Part shown: positions 30,991 through 41,830 of the stretch, piece by piece
How positions within the stretch are numbered: the first letter of the stretch is position 1
Layout of the letters: each line of letters opens with the position of its first letter
Translations under genes and position numbers: made by a program
The notes under the pieces: generated by a model
Told to the model about the DNA's origin: nothing
Database searches by the model: none
What the model saw: only the letters and a program-made list of their open reading frames with translations
Assembly (NCBI GenBank): GCA_039545315.1
Contig: BCIM01000012.1
Span: 246,811 to 310,810, forward strand
Direction: 5' to 3'
Source of the DNA: Kondoa malvinella
Taxonomy: Eukaryota > Basidiomycota > Agaricostilbomycetes > Agaricostilbales > Kondoaceae
DNA: 64,000 bases

Positions 30991-33324
30991 ATGTCTTCGC
31001 TCTTGAGTCGAGCGAAATCGCGCAAGTCATCATCTTCAGGCGCCAACGCCAATAAGCACTACAGCGCAGAGAAGCACCGACATTCTGACGAACGTACGCG
31101 CGTCGAATTACCCGCCATGTGATGAATCTGACCACAAGCGAGAGCAGTACTCGCTAGATATAGCCAGTATGGCAATATAAACAAGTCCTTAATCGACTAC
31201 TTTGCATCGACATGCCATGCCGAACTCGAGAGAAGCAAGGAATTGTCTAAACAGGTACGTACTAGCTCGCTGGGTGCCCTGGAAGAGCGGATGCTCAAAG
31301 GTCTATCAGGCGGCCGCTATTCCCGTACCATTCGCAGAAGGCGATCAGTTCATCCAGGAAGAAAATGGCTTCCAGGATATGCTGTTCGTTCCCTGCTGTG
31401 TATGGTTGGCTTCGCTAATTGCGCAAGCTGCGACGATCAGGTACAAGCTTCGCGATAATACTAGAGCAATGGCAGAGATGCACAATAGCTTTGCGCATAC
31501 TATCGACAACGATGTTCTCAGCCTTTTGAACGAAAACAAGCAGCGCATCAAAGCTCATCTCGAGAGCTTGGACAGCGACTTGGGAACTCAAGCTGATACT
31601 GTCGATAAGGAGCGCGAAGCTTCTACGCATGCGTTGGGCGAATATGGGCGTAGTGTTCAAATGGTAAACAGCGGCAATGAGCTCGGTGCTTCTCAAGCTG
31701 CTAAGAGCGATCCATTCGTTACTCATGTGGGTTGGAGCGGCTCTTGCGCGAGATGTCTCGCTTACAGACAAATCCAATCCCACAGGGCACTGTCGAAAGG
31801 CAACTCCTGCGTCAATTGGAGCATGAAAACCGACTGACTCGCTCGACCATTCACTGGCAACAGGCCTCGCAGACTTTTGAGAAAGAGATCGTCTACAAGA
31901 TACATTTAGCGTCTGAACGATTCACTAAAGCACAAGCACTTCATGCTCAGCGATTGCAAGAACGATATCAGACTATGGGCACGCAACTTGTTTCAGTGGA
32001 TGCCGAGCGCGAATGGCAGCACTTTGCCAACCCTGAGAATGGAAGAATTGTAGATCCTCAGACCCCTCTGCGCGATCCTTCTGTGCTTGCTTTCCCTGAT
32101 CAGAATCACGAGTCTTCTCGACCGGTCAAGGAAGGACTGCTTGAGCGCAAGAAGCGGCATACCAGGAACTATCAGGAATGTATGTCATCTCACTCACTTA
32201 TGCTGGTGTTCGGTGGTGACGTGCGTTTGGACAGTCTTCATGGTCTTGACCCCAGCTGGCGGTTTGCTCGAATATCCCGCCACGGGAATTATAGGCGATG
32301 ATCCGAAAGCTTTCCAGCCAACGCTCTATCTTTACCTGCCGGACTTTGTACTCGGTCCGCCTACTGCAGCGACCGACAAGAAACACAAATTCAGCGTTGA
32401 GGGAATGAGGAAAGCAGCATCTGGTAGATCGGCTAGTAAAGGGTTCAGGAAGAACAAGGAGGTAGCATGGACGTTCAAAGCAAGAAGTCATGGTGAATTG
32501 ATGAGCTGGTGGGAAAAGATTAACGCCATTGTCAAAAGTAGCTGTTTGTCTTCTTGCCCTTTCTATCTGGCCCTGTCTGACTACGGCAAGCAGCTACAAC
32601 AACCCTTCATCAGACTCAACAACGCGGACCTAGCAATGCGACAGTCGCTTCTGTTGGCTACTCAAGCAGAGGCAGCACTCTCGAAACCGATTCTTACAGA
32701 GATACCGAAAGTGTCCTTACCGAGCGAGAAGACACTCGATCGCACCCAGATACTCTGATCGCTGAGACACCAGAAGGATCCATCATCACTCATCCTGTCG
32801 GCGTTCATGATACGACTGCGACTGGAACAGAGGAAGATCACTACACTGATGCGGAGAGCGAAGTCAGTGAAGATTGGTCTGTTGGTGGATCTAGTGTCGA
32901 AGAGGAAGCCGCAAGAATGGAGACTGGCAAAGGCGAGCATGTGTCTTTTGCAGATGATTCCAAACCGTCGAGTATTGCTTTGGGTCAACATGATGAATTG
33001 GAGAGCGTGCATTCGAAGGGTACCTCTTCTGCGCAAGGTTTGCCTGCTTATATGGGAACTGCCTCTTATGTAAGTCTTTGCCGACCGGAGCATACATACT
33101 GGTTGCTCATCTCGACTCATTATCCACAGCCAATCGAGAAGAAATCTTTACCAGACAGCCACACTCAAGATTCTGCTGGGTCGTCTGGATGGACGCACGA
33201 TAACGTTTCTTCCTCCGCTTCAGTATATTCTGCCGCTTCTGCCATCCCTTATCACCAAACTCCGGTGGAAGAAGATGAACCGAAACCGAGGACGAGCACT
33301 GACCAGCCTGGCACGGCTTTGTAA
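30991..33324 (+). CDS. SLM1: SLM1-type BAR-PH protein
   Basis: Plasma-membrane PI(4,5)P2-binding effector of TORC2, also linked to eisosomes and actin. ATG 30991 gives MSSLLSRAKSRKSSSSGANA. A BAR-like helical region follows over several exons: IDYFASTCHAELERSKELSK, IPVPFAEGDQFIQEENGFQD, MAEMHNSFAHTIDNDVLSLL and LTRSTIHWQQASQTFEKEIV. The PH domain begins KEGLLERKKRHTRNYQE and continues VLTPAGGLLEYPATG, LYLYLPDFVLGPP, KKHKFSVEG and WTFKARSHGELMSWWEKI, which are the SLM signature. A Ser/acidic tail ends PRTSTDQPGTAL at TAA 33322-33324. Six or so introns are needed; the first (31085 to about 31190) is longer than usual. Confidence 0.85.
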
Positions 33325-33425
33325 TGATTCTTCTAGTATCAGGCTCTAATTCGTTGTAATATCTAGCTGTTCTAATGTTATGACTACATGTTTACACTGC
33401 TTGTGCACGTCATCCGCGAGCGGCC

Positions 33426-35647
33426 ATGTCTACTTCGAATGAACGAACGCCTCTGGTAGATGGAAAGTCTACGACAAGCAAGAAAGTCTACAATGGCAGA
33501 GGCGCACTCATTCCAGACTCGGATGATGAACTTCCAGAAGGGGCAGATGAGGAAATCATGTCTGAGCCAGAAGCGGAAGTCTCCAACCTGAGCCCTTCTG
33601 CATCAAGTCACTCGATAGTCAAGGACCGTATTCGTGCAAGTAATCGCAAAGCCTCGCAATCGTCAAGCAGACGAAACAAATCTATAGCTTCGCAGCCAAA
33701 CAGCAAGACTCCCTTGTTACCTCAATCAAACTATAGGAGACCTTCGACTGTCGTTACAGTGCTATGCTATGCTCTTTTGGTCTTTATCATTCTCATCCTG
33801 TTGGCATTGGCAACCGTGCACTTCTTTGTCGGACGAACAATCTCAAAGATCACAAACGACCCGGAAGGCATAGAAGCTATAGCACAACGTGGACTGGTCT
33901 ATACTGGTCCTGAATACCTGCACTTTGATTCAATAGACGACTCGACTGTGAAGTTGACAGTGCGAGGGAGAGCTGGTGTGAATGTCGCGCATGCATTGAA
34001 TTGGGATGAGGCTGGTTTAGTCGGAAGGATGGAGAAGCGTTTAGTGCGATGGGGAGTAAGAAAGACGAAAGAGGTACAAGTGCGAGCAGGCAAGCCGATA
34101 GTGGTCTCATCGCCTTCAACCGGCGAAAGCACGCTATTGCAAATGGACGACCTACCTTCTTTTACTCTACCTTTACGATTTGAAGATGAAGCGGAAGCTC
34201 TAGGTCAAGCCGATCAGTCATGGCTGCAAGAGATCACTTTACCTATCGAGATTAAGGTTATCGATCCAGAAGCAATTTCAGCATTCGTCAACCGCACATG
34301 GGAAGATCAGTTAGCTAGAATCAAAGTCACCGCTCAGCAGATACACGTCGCTCCACAAGGGCTCTTGGGCAAGTTGGGCAAGTTGGCCAGAATGCGCGTG
34401 GAGAATGTTCACATGGCTTTGAGGCATAAGAGTGAGCTCGACACTGGCACGAGGATGTTGAGCTGATTCATGATAGTTCCGGATCTACCATTCCTTGAAG
34501 ATCCTTCCAGCCTGGTAGATCTCAAGTCGTACTCTATGTTCGCTAGCGAGCCAGAGAAGCATCACAAGCAAGATTTGTTCATTTCTGGCAACGCAACAGC
34601 ACAGAACCCTCTAGTCACTCAGCGCAAGTCTATACCCACCGACCTACTGCACATGATTGATTCTCTCGGCAATGCTACCTATGCTATACCCAATGCTATA
34701 CCTTTCGATGTTTTCCTCTTGGCAAACAACACCAACACCTCTTCTATTGAAGAAATACAATTTGCCAAAGTCGACCTGAACTCCTTCGAGTTCTTCCTTC
34801 GTCAACCGTCAATAGCAGTCTCCATCTCTGGTCAGATCCAGCCTCGACAACCAGCTTCGCCTTTGCTTGACCCAGCATTGTCCGATCTTCTGTCACGCTA
34901 CCTGGATGGCAGGGCAACACCGATCCACATCAAGCCTATAGCTTCTGCTCTACCTCAATTCATGCGACCTCTCGTCAAATCAATGCCAGCCATTCCAATG
35001 TCGATACCCGGCTCGCCTGACCCAGACGCCCAACTTATGCGGAACGTCAGAATCGAAAAGATGCGTATAGATGGTACATCACCTACTGGCGATATCCTCT
35101 GCTCAGGCACAGTGATGGGAGAGCTCTACCTACCAGCCGGATTGGACGGCTTGAATTCCGTCATGGACATTTCTCAACTATGGCCTGATGTATTGGTCTT
35201 TGATGGCTCTCCACCCTCTAGAGCACCTGTTGGTCAATTTCCACCTGTTAATCCTCCGGTCGGGGCATTTGCGAGGTTGAAGCCGGAACATTACACGAAA
35301 GCGAAGAGTTCTGTTGTTGAGGTTGAAGATCCAGACAAGATGGGAAGGAGGATCAAAGTTACTAGGATTGAGATGCAGCTGGAAGAAGTGCCCATGTCTA
35401 TATTACCTGGACGAGGCGATGTATTTAGAAGGTTAGTCAAGTTGCGATTCTCGCTTGGCCAAGCTGATTCTGTTCCAGCTTCATCGCAAAGATCATCTTT
35501 GGCGCAGGAGATGGACCTAATGGTGATGTGCTCACGGGTATTTGGGGCTTGTCGAACGCGGAAGCGCAACTACCGGCTTTGGGGAGATTGGAGCTTGAGG
35601 ATGTTGCTATCAAGGGCGAGTTCTATGCTTCAAAGCGGAGCCTTTGA
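33426..35647 (+). CDS. Single-pass membrane protein with DUF3712-like lumenal domain
   Basis: ATG 33426 (MSTSNERTPLVDGKSTTSKK). A cytosolic acidic/Ser-rich region of about 110 residues precedes one membrane span (VLCYALLVFIILILLALATV). A long non-cytosolic beta-rich region follows, with LHFDSIDDSTVKLTVRGRAG, ITLPIEIKVIDPEAISAFVN, IPFDVFLLANNTNTSS and GFANEV-like lipid-transfer style repeats typical of DUF3712/LEA-like proteins, probably vacuolar. An in-frame TGA at 34464-34466 is removed by a 45-nt intron (34432-34476) with a GTGAGC donor. The last intron near 35432 leads to FIAKIIFGAGDGPNGDVLTG and the end EFYASKRSL (TGA 35645-35647). Function unknown. Confidence 0.75.
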
Positions 35648-35836
35648 GGTACGTAGACTTCTTTGAAGAGCAAGAACTCTGCTGACGCCGCAAACAGGGG
35701 CATGGATTGATTCGCGATTGTAATACTTCTTGTACTTGTACCATCATCATTTTTCGCATCTTAATCTCGTTACGCTTTCGCTGAGATTTGCTGCTCTACG
35801 TGCTGTGGAACACTGTTCTTCCGATCCTGTACTCGC

Positions 35837-36995
35837 ATGAAGCAACATGAGGGTGAATTTCGACCAAATTGCGAACTCGTCCTGGTCAACTGTCTAGCTG
35901 GATCACTGCTTTGCCTCTTTCTTTGTTCTTCTTGCAAGCTACCTGCTGGAGACATTCACGCTCGATCAACGACGCGCTGGCTCCTGTCACATACAAGCAC
36001 ATTCCACGAAGCAATTCAGCCTTTGACCTATTCTCGTCTAGCCTGGGGCCAACAAGGGCAGGCTGTGCTTGCTTTTCTGTCTGCGCTCTCCTCCTTTTAT
36101 TTGCTCGCTACTCTTGTGCTCTGTTTGTCCTCGTTGTTCCACGTATATTGGGAACACCAATATCATCGGCGTCGCACCATCACCTCAGTTCGCAGCAGAG
36201 TCAGAACACCTAGATCTCAACGCAGTAAAGTGACCCCACAAGATTTTACCTTCAGTGTAGCTGATTGTTCGTAAAGTCATGGCCTTCAGCTTCAACATCA
36301 CTGCAACCAAATACTTCACCTGTCTCTTGGTCGCAGGCTTGGCTTCGCCAATCTGGTTTTGGACTCGAATACTCTCTCTCCGACCTTGTTACGGCCGTAC
36401 ACACGATGGCTCGTCGATCGTCTGCTGGACTCTTCTTATGTTCTCCTATACAGTGATGGCGATCAGCATGGCCAACCATGTAGATTTCCAAATCGATCTG
36501 GCCAAGATGTCAAAGATGCTTATTGTCGCCATCATATGCGTCTTCTGCTTCAGCTACCTCACCAACGTTTATGGGATTATCGATCGATATATTTTCAAAG
36601 CCCTCTATGCGCCCAGCAAAGACAATACATCTCTCGCTGGCGCTATCCTACCCGCCATTGCCGATCTAGCAGTGTTGAATACATACGCGTTCATTGCCGT
36701 GTTTCCTCACAAGGAATGGTTGTGGGTTGTCATTAGAAGATCAGAATGGCCAAATATGCAGGCAACCCAAGACAATGAGAAGGGGGTGGATGAGAAGGCT
36801 GGATCGTGCGATGCTCGAAAAGATGCAGGAAGCGAAAAGGCTGGAGCAGCACAAAAGGGCAATGGTCGCCTTTCGCGCTCTTGCTCTCTTGATACTATTG
36901 TGAGTCGTACCTGCTGCTCCCGTACACGTCTAACAGATTGGTCACAGTATGAAGATGAGAAAGCGCTTCTGCAGGCTGGAGAAAGCCCATGCTGA
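35837..36995 (+). CDS. Multi-spanning membrane protein of unknown function
   Basis: ATG 35837 (MKQHEGEFRPNCELVLVNCL) opens a frame with two hydrophobic stretches (CLAGSLLCLFLCSSC; AVLAFLSALSSFYLLATLVL). A 52-nt intron (36225-36276, GTAAAG to GTAAAG) joins SQR to IMAFSFNITATKYF and four further spans: FTCLLVAGLASPIWFW, SSIVCWTLLMFSYTVMAISM, MLIVAIICVFCFSYL and ILPAIADLAVLNTYAFIAVF. The tail is charged (NEKGVDEKAGSCDARKDAGS); a final intron with a GTGAGT donor precedes YEDEKALLQAGESPC. The first exon is less certain; the gene might start at ATG 36279 instead. No family recognised. Confidence 0.55.
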
Positions 36996-37503
36996 TTTGT
37001 TCTGACTATGTAAGTCTTTGCCTCACTGTAACATGCGATGCATCTAATCGCTAGGGTTTTACAGCTACTGCAACTCGCGTAGATAAACAAGCTCTTCATT
37101 ACTCTACCTCTCAGGTCTTCACCCTATTTCTGCCTTCCTGTCGAGCCATGGGAAGGTCGCATCTGACATCTGTCATGCTGGTACATCAAGCGTTGATTGG
37201 CGTATTTGAGGTGTCTCAAGAGCCAGGGCTTGCAGAGGACTGCACCGCTTTACGCTGCTAGAAGGCATCATCTGAAACGGGCATTCGACTGCGCATTCTG
37301 TCTTATTACCGTACGTATTGACAACGACGTTCCTCTCTGCCCTTAGCTGGTACTATTGGCAGACTCCGCGTATCGGCCGATCAGCATCATCACAACAGAG
37401 CCAAGGCTGGTACCTTGCTTGCTCCATTACTGCCAATCCTTCAAGCTAGACCGGAGTCTATACCCTGCTATAGCAGCTCTATACCCCTTCAACAGAGGCA
37501 GTC
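36996..37503. other. Intergenic, nothing recognised
   Basis: About 500 bp between two plus-strand membrane-protein genes. It should carry the promoter of the LCCL gene. No exon, repeat or RNA gene is evident. Confidence 0.45.
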
Positions 37504-39862
37504 ATGTCTGCTCGAACAGAAGACATTGAGCCATCACCTTTGCATAATCCCGCTTTCAACTTTGAGCAACAGCGCAGAAGCAGCGAACACACGTTACACG
37601 CCTTTGATACTGACAAGAGAACAGATCCCGAAGCTCAAGCGTTGCCTTCTTCTCTCGCACAAGACATTTCTACACCGACAGATTCGGACAAATCGGACCT
37701 TGCGTCTCAAGCCTCGCCTGTGCCTTCTATGCTGCAGAATGGCGCTCTAGCTGGCTTGCAACGATGGTTCCGAGCTAAAAGACAGAACAAGATTGTTCAC
37801 AAGGTCGAAAGCTACTTTGCTGGGCCTAGTCCACCAGCTGAAATCAAGCCTATAAACATCAAAAGGGAGATTGCGTTCGAGAAGGGCCTCAATAGACGAT
37901 TGAGGAGGCTAGTCAGGCCGTTGTGGTTGATATGGCCGATCTTCCTGGCCGTGTGGATCGTTGCGGTCGCACTGCTGGTCAATGAGAGCTGGTATAACGC
38001 AACTACAGCTGTCGGAGAGTGAGTATATATCATAATCCGGCGGGTTACTGGCTGACTTTCACTGTTGCAGACCATCCATAATATCCAACCAAGCATCCTT
38101 CTGGTCAAGAGACGACGAATGCGGACTGAATGGCAGTGCGTGTGAGCCTTTCAGCGACGCAAATCTAGCTTTTCGCTGCGGTGCGAGATCCGTCATCGAG
38201 CTACTCAATCCGCGCGCAATCGGGAACCAAGAGATCAACTACCGTCCACTCGTCGTAGGCGGCGGAGATCCTACACGAACATATAGAGCAGATTCCTGGC
38301 TATGCGCTGCAGCAGTTCAACAAGGTCTCGTCTCGACTTTCTGGGGTGGATGTGCAGTCGCTCGTCAAACGGGAACCTTCAGCAACTACATTGGTTTCAG
38401 TCAGAATGGCATTTCCTCCGTTGGATTCGATAGCATCTTTCCTTCGTCTTATATCCTTGATGCAAGTCCTGGCGCGCATTGTAAAGATCTCAAATGGCCT
38501 ATACTAGCATTCCAAGTTGGCATGCTGTTTATCTTCTCGATGTTTCTCCTACCAACGCCAGCAACCCTCTTTTGGGTTTCTAGTATTGCCGGGTTTTGGC
38601 AGATTGCGTTGACAAAGGGCAAGCGTAAGTCGCTCGATCTCTCTTTGAGATGAAGCTGACCAAACGCAGCGGATCTGTCAACCGCCTTTGCCGATTTTCT
38701 ACCTACGCTTTTCGTCCTGTACGCCCTTTGGAGATGCTCAAGTCGATATGTACTGCCCTACTTTTCTTCACTCACTTTGGAGCGATCCGTCCTCTTCCTC
38801 GGTCCATTTTGGGTTGGCGTCTGTAAACAACCCACAGATGGCGATTTGCACGATGCTGAGATTGTATAGTGATGGACGTCACGCTCGAAAGCTGGATTCC
38901 GGTCGATCGACTTACACCGCACGACATACAGCAGCGGCCTGGTGGATTGGTAGCAGTCATAATCCTGTCGCTGCTCGTTGCTGCTTTGGTCATCAATCAG
39001 CTACGGATCTTCAGAAAGGCTGGTCTTTTCCCCAGATACTTTGGCCTGTGAGTGCCAGACTAGCTCTGTGATATCCAGCTGATCGTTTTTAGGTATGCGC
39101 TTATTGCTATTGTCATTGGGATACTTTCAGCTTTGCCCGGATTGGAGCTGCGGTTGCGAGTCTCGTAGATCAGAGCGAGGGTGTATTCTGACAGGCTGCT
39201 TCAGGCATCACTACATCTTCGGCTTGATTGCGCTACCGCTTACGAGATTCTCAACGCGACTCAGTCTGGTCCTAAATGGCTTGCTCCTTGGGATCTTTCT
39301 TAATGGCATCGGTACGTGTAATGATATTACTCAGACAATGTACTCATATCTGCTCCAGCTATATGGGGCTACGACTCGATTTTACAGACACCAGACGAAT
39401 TACGAGGCGACGCTTCACTGGGATCTGATCTTCCAGAATGGATCACAAATAACGCAACGTTCACGCCATCAGCTGGTCTGCGTTGGCAAGCTATACCTGA
39501 GGATCTGCAAGAGAGCTGGAATGGCTTTGCTTTGCGTATGTCACTTTGACTTTTCTTCCACGCAGCTGATGAGCTTCGCAGTGGTCGACGACGTGCTCGC
39601 ATGGATAGGAACCGATACCAATTATACATTGGACGGACTGTTGACGAACGTCACCCACTATTTCCGTTTGGCCTATGTAAGTTGATCATTGGTTCGATGC
39701 GGACTCGCTGATATGCTGGAATAGACGCAGAATGGGGACAGCGGAGACTTTACTCGGCCTGTAAGTCGTCTCAAAGCATGCTACGCGCAAGCTGAATCTC
39801 GTTGATAGGCGACCTGGTATATGAACGGGACGTTCGTCGACTCTCAGCCCGGCAGTCTGTAG
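37504..39862 (+). CDS. LCCL-domain multi-spanning membrane protein
   Basis: Fungal LCCL protein. ATG 37504 (MSARTEDIEPSPLHNPAFNF), a cytosolic Ser-rich N-terminus, then a span (LWLIWPIFLAVWIVAVALLV). The LCCL domain follows: WSRDDECGLNGSACEPFSD, RCGARSVIELLNPRAIGN, RPLVVGGGDPTRTYRADSWL and the end SSVGFDSIFPSSYILD. Several spans come next (ILAFQVGMLFIFSMFLLPTP, FADFLPTLFVLYALWRC, LVAVIILSLLVAALVIN, ALIAIVIGILSALPGLELR) and a short lumenal end YMNGTFVDSQPGSL at TAG 39860-39862. Cysteines expected for LCCL disulphides are present. The role in fungi is unclear; lipid or polysaccharide binding at the cell surface or vacuole has been suggested for the domain. Exon joins at 38640-38900 are approximate. 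Confidence 0.85.
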
Positions 39863-40299
39863 ATTTGGCATTGCACCTTGTATTTTTAGCAGCATCGTTC
39901 AGAGCATTGTAGCATCCGCATTATCCGATATTTGCTTCCTCTTGCCCAACCATGACTGCTGTACGGAACAGCTCAAGGAAAGAAGCCGCCTCTAGGAGGC
40001 TTTCCACGATTCTGGACAGGTCCTTGAATCCCAAATGGCCTTCTGTGAGAACCGCAGCACGACACCATCCAAATCGGTTCATGTCGAGAGTCGCTGTCCT
40101 TGCACCTGCTTAGCCTTTATGACATCTCTACCGAGCAGCACATGCCCGTAGGACTGCTCTACACTGCAAGACGCGTTTGCCAGCGTCTCCCTGGTCAATT
40201 ACAAATAGTGGCTGTGCTCTTTGACTCATAGCCCTCTTCGTTCTCGCCTTCATCCGGCTCTTGTTCTTCAACCATATTGCAAAGTCTTCGGCTTTCAGC
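39863..40299. other. Intergenic, nothing recognised
   Basis: Between two plus-strand genes. An open frame reaches upstream of the kinase-like ATG to a TTG at 40261 but has no conserved content. Taken as promoter and 5' UTR of the next gene. Confidence 0.4.
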
Positions 40300-41696
40300 A
40301 TGCCTTTCTTTGGATCTGTTTCAGTCAAACCGGCAGAACGACGCCCAGGCAGGACTTCTAGGCAGACTGCCGCGCCTAGTCGTGTTCCGGTAGCTTCTTC
40401 AGATCGATATAACAATCAGCAACCGGCAAGTGATGCATTCTACCGCGCATTTCCTGGTGCATCGTCTGCTTCAACCTTCCGGCCCAAACCTGTTGTCGAG
40501 CCTCGCGGGAATCAGCATAGGCCTCATGCCAGTAGTGCGCAGCCTCGTAAACCTGATCCAACAACCGCGCGAAGCCCTAGATCATCGAACGCTCGAGGAC
40601 AGGCTGAGCCTACCACTCATGCATCGGCCTACGAATACGGCACGGACAAAACTAGGACCCGCTTGTACGAGATCGACCAAGCTGTAATACGAGAAGCTGC
40701 TGGGCCGCTACACCTCTTTCTGACTCCAGAACACCCGATAAGAAAACTTGGGGAAGGACAATTCGGGTCGGTCTGGAGTGTCTTTTCCACCTTTATAGAA
40801 CCGAGAGGCAAGCGTCACGCTCTGAAGATATACTGCGCGCCGGATAAAAGCGGCCATATACAGTACGAACACTTGAAGTATGCATCCGAAGTCTTGGCCA
40901 AAGCCGAACACCGACAGCAGAACCCACAAGCGTTGAAAGTCCCCTCTGCTGATGGATATTACAAAAGCGAGAGGCTACAGTGTCACGTTATACTGATGGA
41001 GGAGATGGACAACCTTGTTGTCGGTTCAGATCTTTACTGCATAGATCCTTGTGCTGATCCTGTCTCTGAAATAGTCTATTGGCCGTGCAAACAAGAAAGG
41101 TTGGAGCCAGCCAGAACTAGCACGTTTGGCTCGCTACAGCGCCGAAGGAGAAGATGGAGCGTACATGAAACATCGCTTGCCTTTCCTTCAGTGCCTTTAT
41201 GAAGGCATTGGGCAACTTTATGTCCATGGTCTTTTCCATTGCGATCTCAACTGCAAAGGCAACAATCTCATGATACAGACAAACGAGTTTGGTCTCCACA
41301 TCCCTGTTCTACTTGGTTTCGGCCACAGTGCCTACATACCGGAATTAGACAAGCAGAAATCCCTTCGGCCTCCGAATTCAGGCAGCATACTCTTATGGGA
41401 TGACGAACGCCCTGGTCTGTTCGGACTTATGCAAGATGTCGTAGTCCACAATTTGCGCCAGCTAATGTGAGTTTCCTCGGCCCAGGCGCTGTCGCAAGAC
41501 TGATGAAAAGGGTAGTGATCAATTATTACCGGAGTCCCCAGAAGAAGTCACGAATGTCCTGAAGTCCATCTCCGCCATGGATCGAAGTCCTTTCGTCGAC
41601 ATTGGTCCATTGTTTCAGCCTGCAGCTCAAATGCGTTGGGCCAGCAAAGCCTACGGCGCTTTGCTACGCTACCAGCATCAGTCGAATGCCAGATGA
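40300..41696 (+). CDS. Orphan kinase-like protein with degenerate DFG (predicted pseudokinase)
   Basis: ATG 40300 (MPFFGSVSVKPAERRPGRTS). About 140 disordered residues precede a kinase-like fold: glycine loop LGEGQFGSVWSV, lysine in HALKIY, hinge-like ILMEEMDNLV, catalytic loop HCDLNCKGNNLM and LLGFGHSAY where DFG should be. The metal-binding DFG aspartate is therefore Gly, while HxD Asp and Asn are kept. An intron (GTCGGT ... AAATAG, about 41020-41074) restores the frame into SIGRANKKGWSQPELARLAR. The last intron starts at 41467 with GTGAGT, phase 2, splitting an ATT codon exactly as in the related gene at 1-1959. It ends YQHQSNAR at TGA 41694-41696. Probably a regulatory or scaffold paralogue. 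Confidence 0.65.
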
Positions 41697-41830
41697 GTGA
41701 ATGCAGGGCCAGCCCTTTGCGAATGCACATGTAAAGTAGATAGACACAACTCTGTAACCCGAAGACTATGCTTTTACCATCCAAAGAAGCCTTTTAAGAC
41801 AGATCAGCATACAATCTTGTACTAGAGACA

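Noticed and set aside
34464..34466. In-frame TGA splitting the DUF3712-like locus into two genes or a pseudogene
   Set aside because: A GTGAGC...CATGATAG intron of 45 nt removes it and the frame continues.
36359..36736. Second long plus-strand frame inside the membrane protein gene
   Set aside because: It lacks hydrophobic periodicity and is the +1 shadow of the membrane-spanning frame.
40261..40299. Start of the pseudokinase at a TTG codon
   Set aside because: Nuclear fungal genes rarely use TTG; ATG 40300 follows directly in the same frame.
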